Made by a program: the position numbers and the translations under genes. 64,000 nucleotides of DNA from Tranquillimonas rosea. Its GTDB lineage: Bacteria > Pseudomonadota > Alphaproteobacteria > Rhodobacterales > Rhodobacteraceae. The stretch is taken from positions 1 through 64,000 of the forward strand of contig NZ_FOGU01000014.1 of the NCBI RefSeq assembly GCF_900111315.1. The letters are read 5' to 3'. Of the stretch, positions 32,431 to 40,839 are shown one piece after another (the stretch's first letter is position 1; the number at the start of each line of letters is the position of its first letter). The notes below the pieces were generated by a model. It ran no database searches, was not told the DNA's origin, and was given only the letters and a program-made list of their open reading frames with translations.

Positions 32431-35400
32431 ATGCCGCGTGACAGCGAATACACCCCCCTGCCAGAACTCTCGGTCGAGAAGTATCCCGATGCCGGTGCGG
32501 TATTGGCCGAGATGGTGCGGACCGCGAACCTGTCAGAGGAGGACCGCGCCCGCATCAGCGAAGCGGGCGCCGAACTGGTGCGCCGGATCCGCGGTTCGGC
32601 CAAGCCGGGCCTGATGGAGACGTTCCTGTCGGAGTATGGTCTTTCGACCGAAGAGGGCATCGCGCTGATGTGCCTTGCCGAGGCGCTGTTGCGCGTGCCC
32701 GACGCCGAGACGATCGACGACCTGATCGAGGACAAGATCGCCCCGTCCGACTGGGGCAAGCACATGGGCCATTCCTCGTCGCCGCTGGTCAACGCGTCGA
32801 CCTGGGCGCTGATGCTGACCGGCAAGGTTCTGGAGGAACGGCGCCCCGGCCTCGTCGGCCAGCTGCGGGGCGCGGTGCGCCGCATGGGCGAACCGGTGAT
32901 CCGACAGGCGGTCCGCCAGGCGATGCGCGAGATGGGCCGGCAGTTCGTCCTGGGCGAGAACATCAAGTCCGCGATGGAGCGCGCGGAAAAGCAGGAAGCC
33001 AGGGGCTACACCTATTCCTACGACATGCTGGGCGAGGCCGCGCGGACCATGCGCGACGCCGACCGCTATCAGAAGTCTTACGCCGATGCGATCGACGCCA
33101 TCGCCAACGCCGCGACGAAGGGCGACGTGGCGACCAATCCGGGCATTTCGGTCAAGCTGTCGGCCCTGCATCCGCGCTACGAGGTCTCTCAGGCCGACCG
33201 CGTGATGGAAGAGCTCGTGCCGCGGGTGCAGGCCCTTGCCGCGCAGGCCGCGAAACTGAACATCGGATTCAACATCGACGCCGAGGAAGCCGACCGGCTG
33301 ACCATGTCGCTCCGCGTGATCGAGGCGGCGCTCGCCGATCCGCGGCTCGAGGGATGGCACGGCTTCGGCGTCGTGGTGCAGGCCTATGGCCCCCGCGCCG
33401 GCGCCGTGATCGACTGGGTCCACGACACCGCGACGCGGCTGGACCGCAAGCTGATGGTGCGCCTCGTGAAGGGCGCCTACTGGGACACCGAGATCAAGGC
33501 CGCGCAGGTGGCCGGCACCTCGGCCTTCCCCGTCTTTACCGCCAAGCCCGCCTCGGATGTCAGCTTCATCGCGAATGCCCGCAAGCTGTTGGGCATGACC
33601 GACCGCATCTACCCGCAGTTCGCGACGCACAACGCGCACACGGTCGCCGCAGTGCTCGACATGGCGGACGACAAGAAGGCGTTCGAGTTCCAGCGCCTGC
33701 ACGGCATGGGCGAGACGCTGCATGACATGGTCATGGCCGACCACGGCACCGCGTGCCGCATCTATGCCCCCGTCGGCGCGCACAGGGACCTTCTGGCCTA
33801 TCTCGTGCGGCGCCTTCTGGAAAACGGCGCGAACTCGTCCTTCGTGAACCAGATCGTCGACGACGACGTCCCGCCCGAGGTCGTGGCCGCCGACCCGTTC
33901 AAGGAAACCGACCGCGCCGCCCCGGTGCCGCCGGGCACGGACATCTTCCTGCCCGACCGCAAGAACTCGCGCGGGTGGGACCTGACCGAGCGCCACACTC
34001 TGCGCGAGATCGAAGAGCAGCGCCGCCCCTACATGGCGTCCGACTTCAGGGCCGCGCCGGTTCTCGCCACGGAGACGCCGGGCGGGACCGACCGCAAGCA
34101 GCACAATCCCGCACGCAAGGACGAGGTTGTCGGCACCGTGACCGACGCCGACGAAACCCAGGTCGAGGCCGCGCTGTCGGCCGCCGCCCCGTGGGAGGCC
34201 CCGGCATCCGAGCGGGCCAAGGTGCTGCGCCGGATCGCGGACCTCTATGAGGAGAATTACGGCGAGTTCTTCGCGGCGCTGGCCCGCGAGGCGGGCAAGT
34301 CGATGAACGACGCCGTGGGCGAAGTGCGCGAGGCGGTCGACTTCCTGCGCTACTATGCCTCCCGCGCCGAAGAACTGAGGACACCGCCACGCGGGGTCTT
34401 TACCTGCGTCTCGCCGTGGAACTTCCCGCTGGCCATCTTCACGGGACAGATCGCCGGGGCCCTGGCGGGGGGCAACGGCGTGCTCGCCAAGCCGGCCGAG
34501 CAGTCGCCGCTGATCGCCGCCATCGCGGTACGCCTGATGCACGAGGGCGGCGTGCCCCGCCACGCGCTGCAGTTCCTGCCCGGTGACGGGGCCACCGTCG
34601 GGGCGGCGCTCACCTCGGACCTGCGGGTGGCGGGCGTCGCATTCACCGGCTCGACCCACACCGCGCGCGCCATCCGTCGGACGATGTCCGACAACCTCGC
34701 CCCCGGCGCCCCGCTCATCGCCGAGACGGGCGGCCTGAACGCGATGATCGTCGACAGCACCGCCCTGCTGGAACAGGCCGTGCGCGACATCGTGCAGTCG
34801 GCCTTCCAATCCGCGGGCCAGCGCTGCTCGGCGCTGCGCTGTCTCTACGTGCAGGAGGACGTGGCCGAAGAGTTCAAGGAGATGCTCTTCGGCGCGATGG
34901 ACGAGCTGCGCGTGGGCGATCCGTGGCACCTGTCGACCGATGTCGGCCCTCTGATCGACGGCGAGGCCCATGGCGAGATCTCGGCCTATGTCGAGAAGGC
35001 GCGCAAGGAGAAGCGCCTGATGAAGGAAGTGGGCGCCCCGGACGACGGACATTTCCAGGCGCCCTGCGTCATCTCGATCAAGGGGATCGAGGACCTGGGC
35101 GAAGAGGTCTTCGGCCCCGTCCTGCACATGGCCACCTACAAGGCCGAGAAGATCGACGCCGTGATCGACTCGGTCAACGCCAAGGGCTATGGCCTGACAT
35201 TCGGGCTGCACAGCCGCATCGACAACCGCGTGCAGCACGTCATCGACCGGGTGAAGGTCGGCAACCTCTACGTCAACCGCAACCAGATCGGCGCGATCGT
35301 CGGCAGTCAGCCCTTCGGTGGCGAGGGACTGTCGGGCACCGGTCCCAAGGCCGGCGGGCCGGACTACGTGGCCCGCTTCACCGAACCGGGCCTGCCGGAC

Positions 35401-35880
35401 CTTCCAACCGACGTCGAGACCGAGACGATGCCCCTGAAGGCGCTGCAGAAGGCTCTCGATCAGACCAAGGCGCCGACCGCCGAGATCGACACACTCGAAC
35501 TCCCGGGACCGACCGGTGAATCGAACCGCCTGTCGCACTTCGCGCGTGAGCCGATCCTGTGCTGTGGCCCCGGCAGGGCCGCGCAGGAAGAGCAGATCCG
35601 CGCCGTGGGCGCCCTGGGCGGCGTCGGCGTGGCCGCAGGCGGCGTGCCCGAGGCGGACGCGCTCACCAAGCTGCGCGGCCTCGGCGGCGTCGTCTGGTGG
35701 GGCGACGAGGATACCGCCCGCCGACTGTCGCGGGAACTCGCCGCCCGCGAGGGACCGATCCTGCGGCTGACGACCGAGGAACTGACGCATCCAGACGTCC
35801 TGCTGGAGCGTCACGTCTGCGTCGACACGACCGCGTCGGGCGGCAACGCCGCCCTGCTCGCCCAGGCCTCCAAGGCCTGA
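32431..35880 (+). CDS. putA: Bifunctional proline dehydrogenase / P5C dehydrogenase
   Basis: This 1149-residue enzyme oxidises proline to glutamate in two steps at the membrane face. The FAD-dependent PRODH domain (about residues 170-470) has ISVKLSALHPRYE, MVRLVKGAYWDTEIK and YPQFATHNAHT. The ALDH domain (about 540-1010) has CVSPWNFPLAIFTGQ, the general-base region LIAETGGLNAM and the catalytic Cys in SAGQRCSALRC. The C-terminal tail completes the oligomeric flap region. There is no N-terminal ribbon-helix-helix DNA-binding domain, consistent with a separate regulator, PutR. A strong hairpin follows the stop. Confidence 0.96.
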   Translation: MPRDSEYTPLPELSVEKYPDAGAVLAEMVRTANLSEEDRARISEAGAELVRRIRGSAKPGLMETFLSEYGLSTEEGIALMCLAEALLRVPDAETIDDLIEDKIAPSDWGKHMGHSSSPLVNASTWALMLTGKVLEERRPGLVGQLRGAVRRMGEPVIRQAVRQAMREMGRQFVLGENIKSAMERAEKQEARGYTYSYDMLGEAARTMRDADRYQKSYADAIDAIANAATKGDVATNPGISVKLSALHPRYEVSQADRVMEELVPRVQALAAQAAKLNIGFNIDAEEADRLTMSLRVIEAALADPRLEGWHGFGVVVQAYGPRAGAVIDWVHDTATRLDRKLMVRLVKGAYWDTEIKAAQVAGTSAFPVFTAKPASDVSFIANARKLLGMTDRIYPQFATHNAHTVAAVLDMADDKKAFEFQRLHGMGETLHDMVMADHGTACRIYAPVGAHRDLLAYLVRRLLENGANSSFVNQIVDDDVPPEVVAADPFKETDRAAPVPPGTDIFLPDRKNSRGWDLTERHTLREIEEQRRPYMASDFRAAPVLATETPGGTDRKQHNPARKDEVVGTVTDADETQVEAALSAAAPWEAPASERAKVLRRIADLYEENYGEFFAALAREAGKSMNDAVGEVREAVDFLRYYASRAEELRTPPRGVFTCVSPWNFPLAIFTGQIAGALAGGNGVLAKPAEQSPLIAAIAVRLMHEGGVPRHALQFLPGDGATVGAALTSDLRVAGVAFTGSTHTARAIRRTMSDNLAPGAPLIAETGGLNAMIVDSTALLEQAVRDIVQSAFQSAGQRCSALRCLYVQEDVAEEFKEMLFGAMDELRVGDPWHLSTDVGPLIDGEAHGEISAYVEKARKEKRLMKEVGAPDDGHFQAPCVISIKGIEDLGEEVFGPVLHMATYKAEKIDAVIDSVNAKGYGLTFGLHSRIDNRVQHVIDRVKVGNLYVNRNQIGAIVGSQPFGGEGLSGTGPKAGGPDYVARFTEPGLPDLPTDVETETMPLKALQKALDQTKAPTAEIDTLELPGPTGESNRLSHFAREPILCCGPGRAAQEEQIRAVGALGGVGVAAGGVPEADALTKLRGLGGVVWWGDEDTARRLSRELAAREGPILRLTTEELTHPDVLLERHVCVDTTASGGNAALLAQASKA

Positions 35881-35895
35881 GCACCGCGCTTGACC

Positions 35896-35926
35896 TGAGG
35901 GCCGAAGCACGCCACTTCGGCCCTCA
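35896..35926 (+). terminator. putA hairpin abutting the rhomboid start codon
   Basis: GAGGGCCGAAG (35897-35907) and CTTCGGCCCTC (35915-35925) pair perfectly around CACGCCA. The flanking T35896 can also pair with A35926, the first base of the rhomboid ATG. The T-run after it (TGTTT) is weak and lies inside the next gene. It can terminate putA transcripts, and in any read-through mRNA it would bury the translation start of the rhomboid gene. Confidence 0.7.
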
Positions 35927-36663
35927 TGTTTCCGATCCGCGACCACAACCCGTCACAGCGGGTTCCATTCGTCACCTACGCGCTGATCCTGGCGAATGTC
36001 GCGGTCTTTCTGGCCACGCTTCCCCTGTATTCCGATCCGGCCGAGCTGAACGCCTTCTTCGCCGACTGGGCGCTGGTGCCCGCGGTGTCGAATCCGGCAA
36101 CCTTCGTGACCTCGCAGTTCCTTCACGGCGGCATCGCGCATCTCGCCGGAAACATGCTGTTCCTGTGGATCTTCGGCGACAACCTCGAGGACGAGCTGGG
36201 TCACTGGACCTTCCTCGGCTTCTACCTGCTGGGCGGGATCGGCGCCGGGATCGCCCAGGTCCTGCCCGACCCGTCGGCGCAGGTGCCGATGGTCGGCGCG
36301 TCGGGCGCCATCGCGGCGGTCATGGGAGGCTATCTCCTTCTCTTTCCGCGCGCTCGCGTCGACATCCTGGTGATCCTGCTCATCTTCTTCCGGATCGTCC
36401 CGGTGCCCGCGTGGCTCGTGCTGGGCCTGTGGTTCGGGTTGCAGCTGATCTCGGGCGCGGCGACACCTATGGATGGCGGCGGAGTCGCCTACTGGGCCCA
36501 TGCGGGTGGCTTCCTCGTGGGGCTGCTGGCGACGATACCGCATTGGCGGCGCAAGGGCGGCACCGACTACTGGCACCGCACCCACGGCCACCCGCCCCAC
36601 CCCGAGGCGCAGTACCGCCTGCGCCGCACCACCGTTCCACGTGCAGGGAGACACCGGCAATGA
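35926..36663 (+). CDS. Rhomboid intramembrane serine protease
   Basis: This 245-residue inner-membrane protease has six or so hydrophobic helices. The catalytic serine is S126 in VGASGAIAAVMGGYLLLFP, the histidine is H192 in YWAHAGGFLVG, and HLAGNMLFLWIFGDNLED is typical of the family. MFPIRDHNPS matches the usual start of alphaproteobacterial members, so ATG 35926 is likely right, even though no free ribosome site precedes it: a hairpin arm runs up to the start codon. It overlaps the following GFA-type gene by ATGA. Substrates are unknown. Confidence 0.9.
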   Translation: MFPIRDHNPSQRVPFVTYALILANVAVFLATLPLYSDPAELNAFFADWALVPAVSNPATFVTSQFLHGGIAHLAGNMLFLWIFGDNLEDELGHWTFLGFYLLGGIGAGIAQVLPDPSAQVPMVGASGAIAAVMGGYLLLFPRARVDILVILLIFFRIVPVPAWLVLGLWFGLQLISGAATPMDGGGVAYWAHAGGFLVGLLATIPHWRRKGGTDYWHRTHGHPPHPEAQYRLRRTTVPRAGRHRQ

Positions 36664-37025
36664 ACACGGTCCGCGTCACATGCCATTGCGGCGCAATCGA
36701 GCTGTCGGTGCGGCTCAGCGACGGGCTGAACACCGCCCGGCGCTGCGACTGCTCCTATTGCGCCCGGCGCGGCGCGATCATGATCTCGGCCCCGGCCGAA
36801 GGGGTCGAACTGGTACGCGGCGCCGACACTCTGGGCACCTACCAGTGGAACACCCAGGTGGCAGAGCACCATTTCTGCACGGTCTGCGGCATCTACACGC
36901 ACCACCGGCGGCGCTCGAACCCGGACGAGTACGGCATCAACGCTGGCTGCATCGAGGGCGTGAACCCGCGCGACCTGGGCGAGGTGCCGTGGGTCGAGGG
37001 GCGCAAACGTCCGCTGGAGGACTGA
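36660..37025 (+). CDS. GFA-family (CENP-V/glutathione-dependent formaldehyde-activating) protein
   Basis: This 121-residue zinc protein of the GFA family has the Cys pattern CHCG (residues 8-11), CDCSYCARRG (29-38) and CTVCGIYTHH, which bind one structural and one site zinc. Family members are named after Gfa, which speeds formaldehyde reaction with glutathione, but most relatives have no proven activity. Its ATG overlaps the rhomboid stop by four bases, so the two are translationally coupled. Confidence 0.83.
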   Translation: MNTVRVTCHCGAIELSVRLSDGLNTARRCDCSYCARRGAIMISAPAEGVELVRGADTLGTYQWNTQVAEHHFCTVCGIYTHHRRRSNPDEYGINAGCIEGVNPRDLGEVPWVEGRKRPLED

Positions 37026-37026
37026 G

Positions 37027-37815
37027 TCAGGCCTGCCGGATCAGCTTGGCGAACGATTCGAACACGTCGCCGTTCGCCGCGATGATCTCGCCCGAGGCCA
37101 GGACGTCGCCCTCAGGCGTGATCGTGTCGAAGAAGCCGCCCGCCTCGCGCAGGATCAGGATGCCCGCGGCGATGTCCCAAGGCTTGGTGCCCCGCTCCCA
37201 GTAGCCGTCGTAGCGCCCGCCCGCGACATAGGCGAGATCCAGCGACGCCGCGCCCGAGCGGCGGACGCCGGCGGTCGCGGGAAGCAGACGTCCCAGGTCG
37301 CGCAGCACCGCCGGGAGTTCGGACTTGCCGCCGAAGGGCAGCCCGGTGGCGAACAGACATTCGATCAGCCGGTGGCGGTTCGAGACCCGAAGGCGGCTTT
37401 CGTTCATGAACGCGCCCATGCCCTTCTCGGCCATGAAAAGCTCGTCCTTGGCCGGATCGAACACCACGGCCGAGACGATCTCGCCCTTGTGCTCCAGCGC
37501 GATGGAGACGGCCCAGTGCGGCAGGCCGTGCAGGTAGTTGGTCGTTCCGTCGAGAGGGTCGACGATCCAGCGGCGGGTGGGATCCTTGCCCTCGTGCGAG
37601 GTGCTCTCCTCGCCGACCCAGCCATAGTTCGGGCGCGCCTCGGACAGGATCTCGTGCACGATCCGCTCGGCCGCGATGTCGGCACGGCTGACGAAGTCGC
37701 CCGCACCCTTGGCGCTGACCTGCAGGTTCTCGACCTCGCGGAAATCCTTGACCAGGCTCCGGCCCGCGGCACGGGCCGCCTTGATCATGATGTTGAGGTT
37801 CGCACTGCCCTGCAT
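37027..37815 (-). CDS. Inositol monophosphatase family protein (SuhB-like)
   Basis: This 262-residue Mg-dependent phosphatase has the IMPase motifs VGEESTSHEG, WIVDPLDGTTNYLHG and the late motif ERGTKPWDIAAGILILREAGG. Substrates in the family include inositol phosphates and related sugar or nucleotide phosphates; in bacteria SuhB also acts in rRNA transcription. Which role applies is not visible. It converges on the GFA-type gene with one base between stops. Confidence 0.9.
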   Translation of the reverse strand: MQGSANLNIMIKAARAAGRSLVKDFREVENLQVSAKGAGDFVSRADIAAERIVHEILSEARPNYGWVGEESTSHEGKDPTRRWIVDPLDGTTNYLHGLPHWAVSIALEHKGEIVSAVVFDPAKDELFMAEKGMGAFMNESRLRVSNRHRLIECLFATGLPFGGKSELPAVLRDLGRLLPATAGVRRSGAASLDLAYVAGGRYDGYWERGTKPWDIAAGILILREAGGFFDTITPEGDVLASGEIIAANGDVFESFAKLIRQA

Positions 37816-37878
37816 GTCGCCGCTCCGCTTGATGAGGCCGCGCGTATAGGCGCATGAGCCGCCGTTGCCAAGGGGCCG

Positions 37879-38796
37879 TCAAGCCGGACCGCCCGCGCGT
37901 TGCAGCTTGACCGGCTCGCTGCGCGCCAGCCGCAGGAGATGCGCCATGAAGGGCTGTGTCGTCTGGTCGCTACGCGTCGCCGCATAGAGCCGCCGCGTCA
38001 GCCCTCGCTCGGTGATCGGGCGTGTCACGTAGTCGGAGTGATAGCGCACGTCGCGCACCACCCAGTCGGGCAGCACCGCCACCCCGCGCCGCGACGCCAC
38101 GAGCAGCAGGATCACCGCCGTCAGCTCGACCTGCCGGACGCCGCGCGGCTCGACCTTGGCGGGCGTCAGCAACTGGCTGAACACGTCGAGCCGGGACCGC
38201 TCCACCGGGTAGGTGATGAGAGTCTCGGGGCGGAAATCCTCGGCCTCGACAAAGGGCTTTTCGGCGAGGGGATGGTCCGAGGCCGCCACGAACACGGGCT
38301 CGTAGTCGAAGAGCGGCGTGAAATCGACGCCATCGAGCGACTCGGGATCGGACGAGACGACAAGATCGACCTCTTCGCGTTGCAGGGCCGGCAACGCCCC
38401 GAAGGCCAGACCGGGGCGGATGTCCACGTCGACATCGGGCCAGGCATGGCGGAACTTCTCGAGCACGGGGAACAGCCACTCGAAACAGGCGTGACACTCG
38501 ATGGCGATGTGCAGCCGTCCCGAGCGCCCGCTGCGCAGATCGGTGAACTCGGCCTCCAGCGCCTCGACTTCCGGCAGCACCTTCTCGGCCAGCCGCAGCA
38601 GCTTGTGCCCCGCCGCCGACAGCCGCAGCGGCTTAGAGCGGCGCACGAACAGTTCGACCCCGGCCTGTTCCTCAAGCCCCTTCACCTGATGACTGAGCGC
38701 CGATTGCGTGATGTTGAGGATCTGCGCCGCACGCCCGACGCCGCCCGCGTCGTGGATCGCCTTGATCGTGCGAAGATGACGGAACTCGATGTGCAT
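37879..38796 (-). CDS. metR: LysR-family regulator MetR
   Basis: This 305-residue LysR-type regulator has an N-terminal helix-turn-helix (GGVGRAAQILNITQSALSHQVKGLEEQAG, about residues 17-45; shown as two blocks GGVGRAAQILNITQSALS and HQVKGLEEQAG) and a C-terminal effector domain. The wording and its position divergent from metF fit MetR, the homocysteine-responsive activator of methionine genes. A perfect CATGA-ACC-TCATG palindrome lies six bases before its ATG. The ATG at 38796 gives the standard LysR start, MHIEFRHLRTIKAI. Confidence 0.85.
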   Translation of the reverse strand: MHIEFRHLRTIKAIHDAGGVGRAAQILNITQSALSHQVKGLEEQAGVELFVRRSKPLRLSAAGHKLLRLAEKVLPEVEALEAEFTDLRSGRSGRLHIAIECHACFEWLFPVLEKFRHAWPDVDVDIRPGLAFGALPALQREEVDLVVSSDPESLDGVDFTPLFDYEPVFVAASDHPLAEKPFVEAEDFRPETLITYPVERSRLDVFSQLLTPAKVEPRGVRQVELTAVILLLVASRRGVAVLPDWVVRDVRYHSDYVTRPITERGLTRRLYAATRSDQTTQPFMAHLLRLARSEPVKLQRAGGPA

Positions 38797-38801
38797 ACCC
38801 G

Positions 38802-38814
38802 CATGAACCTCATG
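38802..38814. promoter_or_regulatory. Candidate MetR operator between metR and metF
   Basis: CATGAACCTCATG is a perfect 5-bp inverted repeat with a three-base centre, and a second pairing TCAT-GTAG-ATGA overlaps it to the right. LysR regulators bind such interrupted palindromes, and MetR sites are of the TGAA-N5-TTCA kind; this is a near relative only. Control of both divergent genes is inferred. Confidence 0.45.
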
Positions 38815-38891
38815 TAGATGATGAGAATTATGAATTTGTCTCACATGCCCTTTCGAGCCACAATCCGTCAAACGCCGATGGAGTGTGCCCG

Positions 38892-39758
38892 ATGCCTGAC
38901 CCTCGCATATCATTCGAGTTCTTTCCGCCGCAGTCGCTGAAAGCGTCGTTCCGGCTGTGGGACACGGTGAAGATGCTCGCCCCGCTCGAGCCGACCTTCG
39001 TCTCGGTCACCTACGGCGCGGGTGGGACCACGCGCGACCTCACGCACGAGGCCGTGACGACGCTGGGACAGACCACCGGGCTGAACGTCGCCGCCCACCT
39101 GACCTGCGTGAACGCGTCGAAATCCGAGACGCTGGAGATCGCCAAGAGTTACGCCGATGCCGACGTGTCCGAGATCGTGGCGCTGCGCGGCGACCCGCCC
39201 AAGGGCGAAGGCAGGTTCACCCCGCATCCCGACGGTTTCGCCAGCTCGGTCGAGCTGATCGAGGCGCTCGCGGCCACGGGCGATTTCAAGCTGCGGGTCG
39301 GCGCCTACCCCGATCCCCATCCAGACGCCGCGCATCGCGATGCCGATGTCGAGTGGCTCAAGCGCAAGCTGGACGCAGGCGCCCATTCCGCCATCACCCA
39401 GTTCTTCTTCGAGAGCGAGACGTTCCTGCGGTTCCGCGACAAGTGCGTCCGGGCCGGCATCACCGCCCCGGTAATCCCCGGCATCCTGCCGATCGAGAAC
39501 TGGACCGGCGTTCGCAAGTTCGCGTCGAAATGCGGCGCCTACATCCCGCCCTGGCTCGACCACGCCTTCGACAAGGCCGGTCGGGACGACCGCGAGACCG
39601 ACCTCGCCACCGCGCTGGCAACCGAGATGTGCTCGGACCTTCTGGCCGAGGGGATCGAGGATCTGCACTTCTATACGCTGAACTCGGCGCAGATGACGCG
39701 GGACGTGATCCACGCGCTCGGCATCGCCCCTGCCACGCTGCTGCGCGACGTGGCCTGA
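38892..39758 (+). CDS. metF: 5,10-Methylenetetrahydrofolate reductase
   Basis: This 288-residue flavoenzyme reduces methylene-THF to methyl-THF for methionine synthesis. Visible are FEFFPPQSLKASFRLW near the start (catalytic Glu in the EFFPP block), VSVTYGAGGTTRDLT, IVALRGDPPKGEGRF, the FAD/substrate region ITQFFFESETFLRF, and the C-terminal FYTLNSAQMT. ATG 38892 is preferred to GTG 38883; GGAG lies at the right distance before it. MetR is encoded divergently, the usual arrangement for control by homocysteine. Confidence 0.94.
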   Translation: MPDPRISFEFFPPQSLKASFRLWDTVKMLAPLEPTFVSVTYGAGGTTRDLTHEAVTTLGQTTGLNVAAHLTCVNASKSETLEIAKSYADADVSEIVALRGDPPKGEGRFTPHPDGFASSVELIEALAATGDFKLRVGAYPDPHPDAAHRDADVEWLKRKLDAGAHSAITQFFFESETFLRFRDKCVRAGITAPVIPGILPIENWTGVRKFASKCGAYIPPWLDHAFDKAGRDDRETDLATALATEMCSDLLAEGIEDLHFYTLNSAQMTRDVIHALGIAPATLLRDVA

Positions 39759-39765
39759 CCGGCGC

Positions 39766-40839
39766 TCAGGACGAGGCGCCGCTTTCCGCCTGTCCCGGCG
39801 CGGCGATGGCGCCATCGTCGTCATCGCGCGCCGTGGCGTGGACCCTCTCCGACGGGTCCTCTCCCACCACCCGGCGGCTGCGCGCGAGGAAGAGCTTGCT
39901 CCACCCGCGGTAGGTGCCGATGGAGGGCGCAGTCACGTCGGTGGGAAAGCGCGCCCGCCAGCCCTGCGGCAGGTCCAGGCCGCACTCCTCTGCGCACTCC
40001 AGCATCCAGACCAGTGGGATGTTCGACAGCGGTCGCGCCGCTGTCTTGCCGCCCAGTTGCCCGCCCACATCGCCGTGGCTGCCGCGGAACCACATCTGCA
40101 CGATCCGCCCCTCGAAGTCCTCGGGGCTGTTCCACAGGACCGGGGCATAGGCTTCGCGCATTTCGTCCAGCGCCAGGGCGTGAAACCCGTTTCGCGTCGT
40201 CTGGCCGATATCGTGGTTGTGAAAACCGTGCTGCGCCTCGGACAGCTGCCACAGGAACGGCACCCGCAGCCCCAGCGCCTTGACGGTATCCCAGACGCCG
40301 ATCATCTCGATCTCGACCGCCTCGTGGCAGTTGAGCCGGCTGAAAGCCCGCGACGCGTGGCTCGGCTCTCCGTAGCGGTAGTAATGGTAGGCCTGCCGCA
40401 CCGTGCGCTCGGTGGCGCGATCATGTCGCACCAGGCCCATCTGGTCGATCACGCCGGCCAGGGATCGCGCAGCATAGGCCCCGCGGGAAAAGCCGAAGAG
40501 ATAGATGCGGTCGCCCGGACGATAGCGCGAGGCGAGCGCACCATAGGCCCGGACGATCTGCCGGTTGATGCCGCGCCCCTCGACCACGTCCATCGTCGCG
40601 CGCCAGTTCTGCCACTGGATGCCCGCCTCGTACCGCAGCGACAGCTGCGGGTCCGGCAGCCGCTCCTGCAGGAGCCGGTAGAGAAGACCGGCGTTCGTCT
40701 CTTCTCCGGGCACGAGGCTGGACATGGTGCCATCAAGGATGATGACGTGATCGACGCGCCCGCGCCGCGGGCGCTTGGGCGATTGCTCGACCTGGCGAAC
40801 CCGGTCGAGCCACGCCCAGAGGCGTTCACTCAGCCGCAA
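39766..40839 (-). CDS. DUF2235 (Tle1-like alpha/beta hydrolase) protein
   Basis: This protein of about 357 residues resembles the DUF2235 family of alpha/beta hydrolases. It shows DRIYLFGFSRGAYAARSLAG with the nucleophile-elbow GFSRGA, IGVWDTVKALGL, and MWFRGSHGDVGGQL with a likely catalytic His. DUF2235 domains occur in type VI phospholipase effectors (Tle1) but also in standalone proteins, and no T6SS gene is near. The start is uncertain: TTG 40839 overlaps the preceding gene by 14 bases, and the conserved part begins near DHVIILDGTMSS. It is coupled to the CoxL-like gene. Confidence 0.72.
   Translation of the reverse strand: MRLSERLWAWLDRVRQVEQSPKRPRRGRVDHVIILDGTMSSLVPGEETNAGLLYRLLQERLPDPQLSLRYEAGIQWQNWRATMDVVEGRGINRQIVRAYGALASRYRPGDRIYLFGFSRGAYAARSLAGVIDQMGLVRHDRATERTVRQAYHYYRYGEPSHASRAFSRLNCHEAVEIEMIGVWDTVKALGLRVPFLWQLSEAQHGFHNHDIGQTTRNGFHALALDEMREAYAPVLWNSPEDFEGRIVQMWFRGSHGDVGGQLGGKTAARPLSNIPLVWMLECAEECGLDLPQGWRARFPTDVTAPSIGTYRGWSKLFLARSRRVVGEDPSERVHATARDDDDGAIAAPGQAESGASS

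Noticed and set aside
39766-40839. Type VI secretion lipase effector
   Set aside because: There is no T6SS, VgrG or immunity-type gene nearby; DUF2235 alone does not prove an effector.
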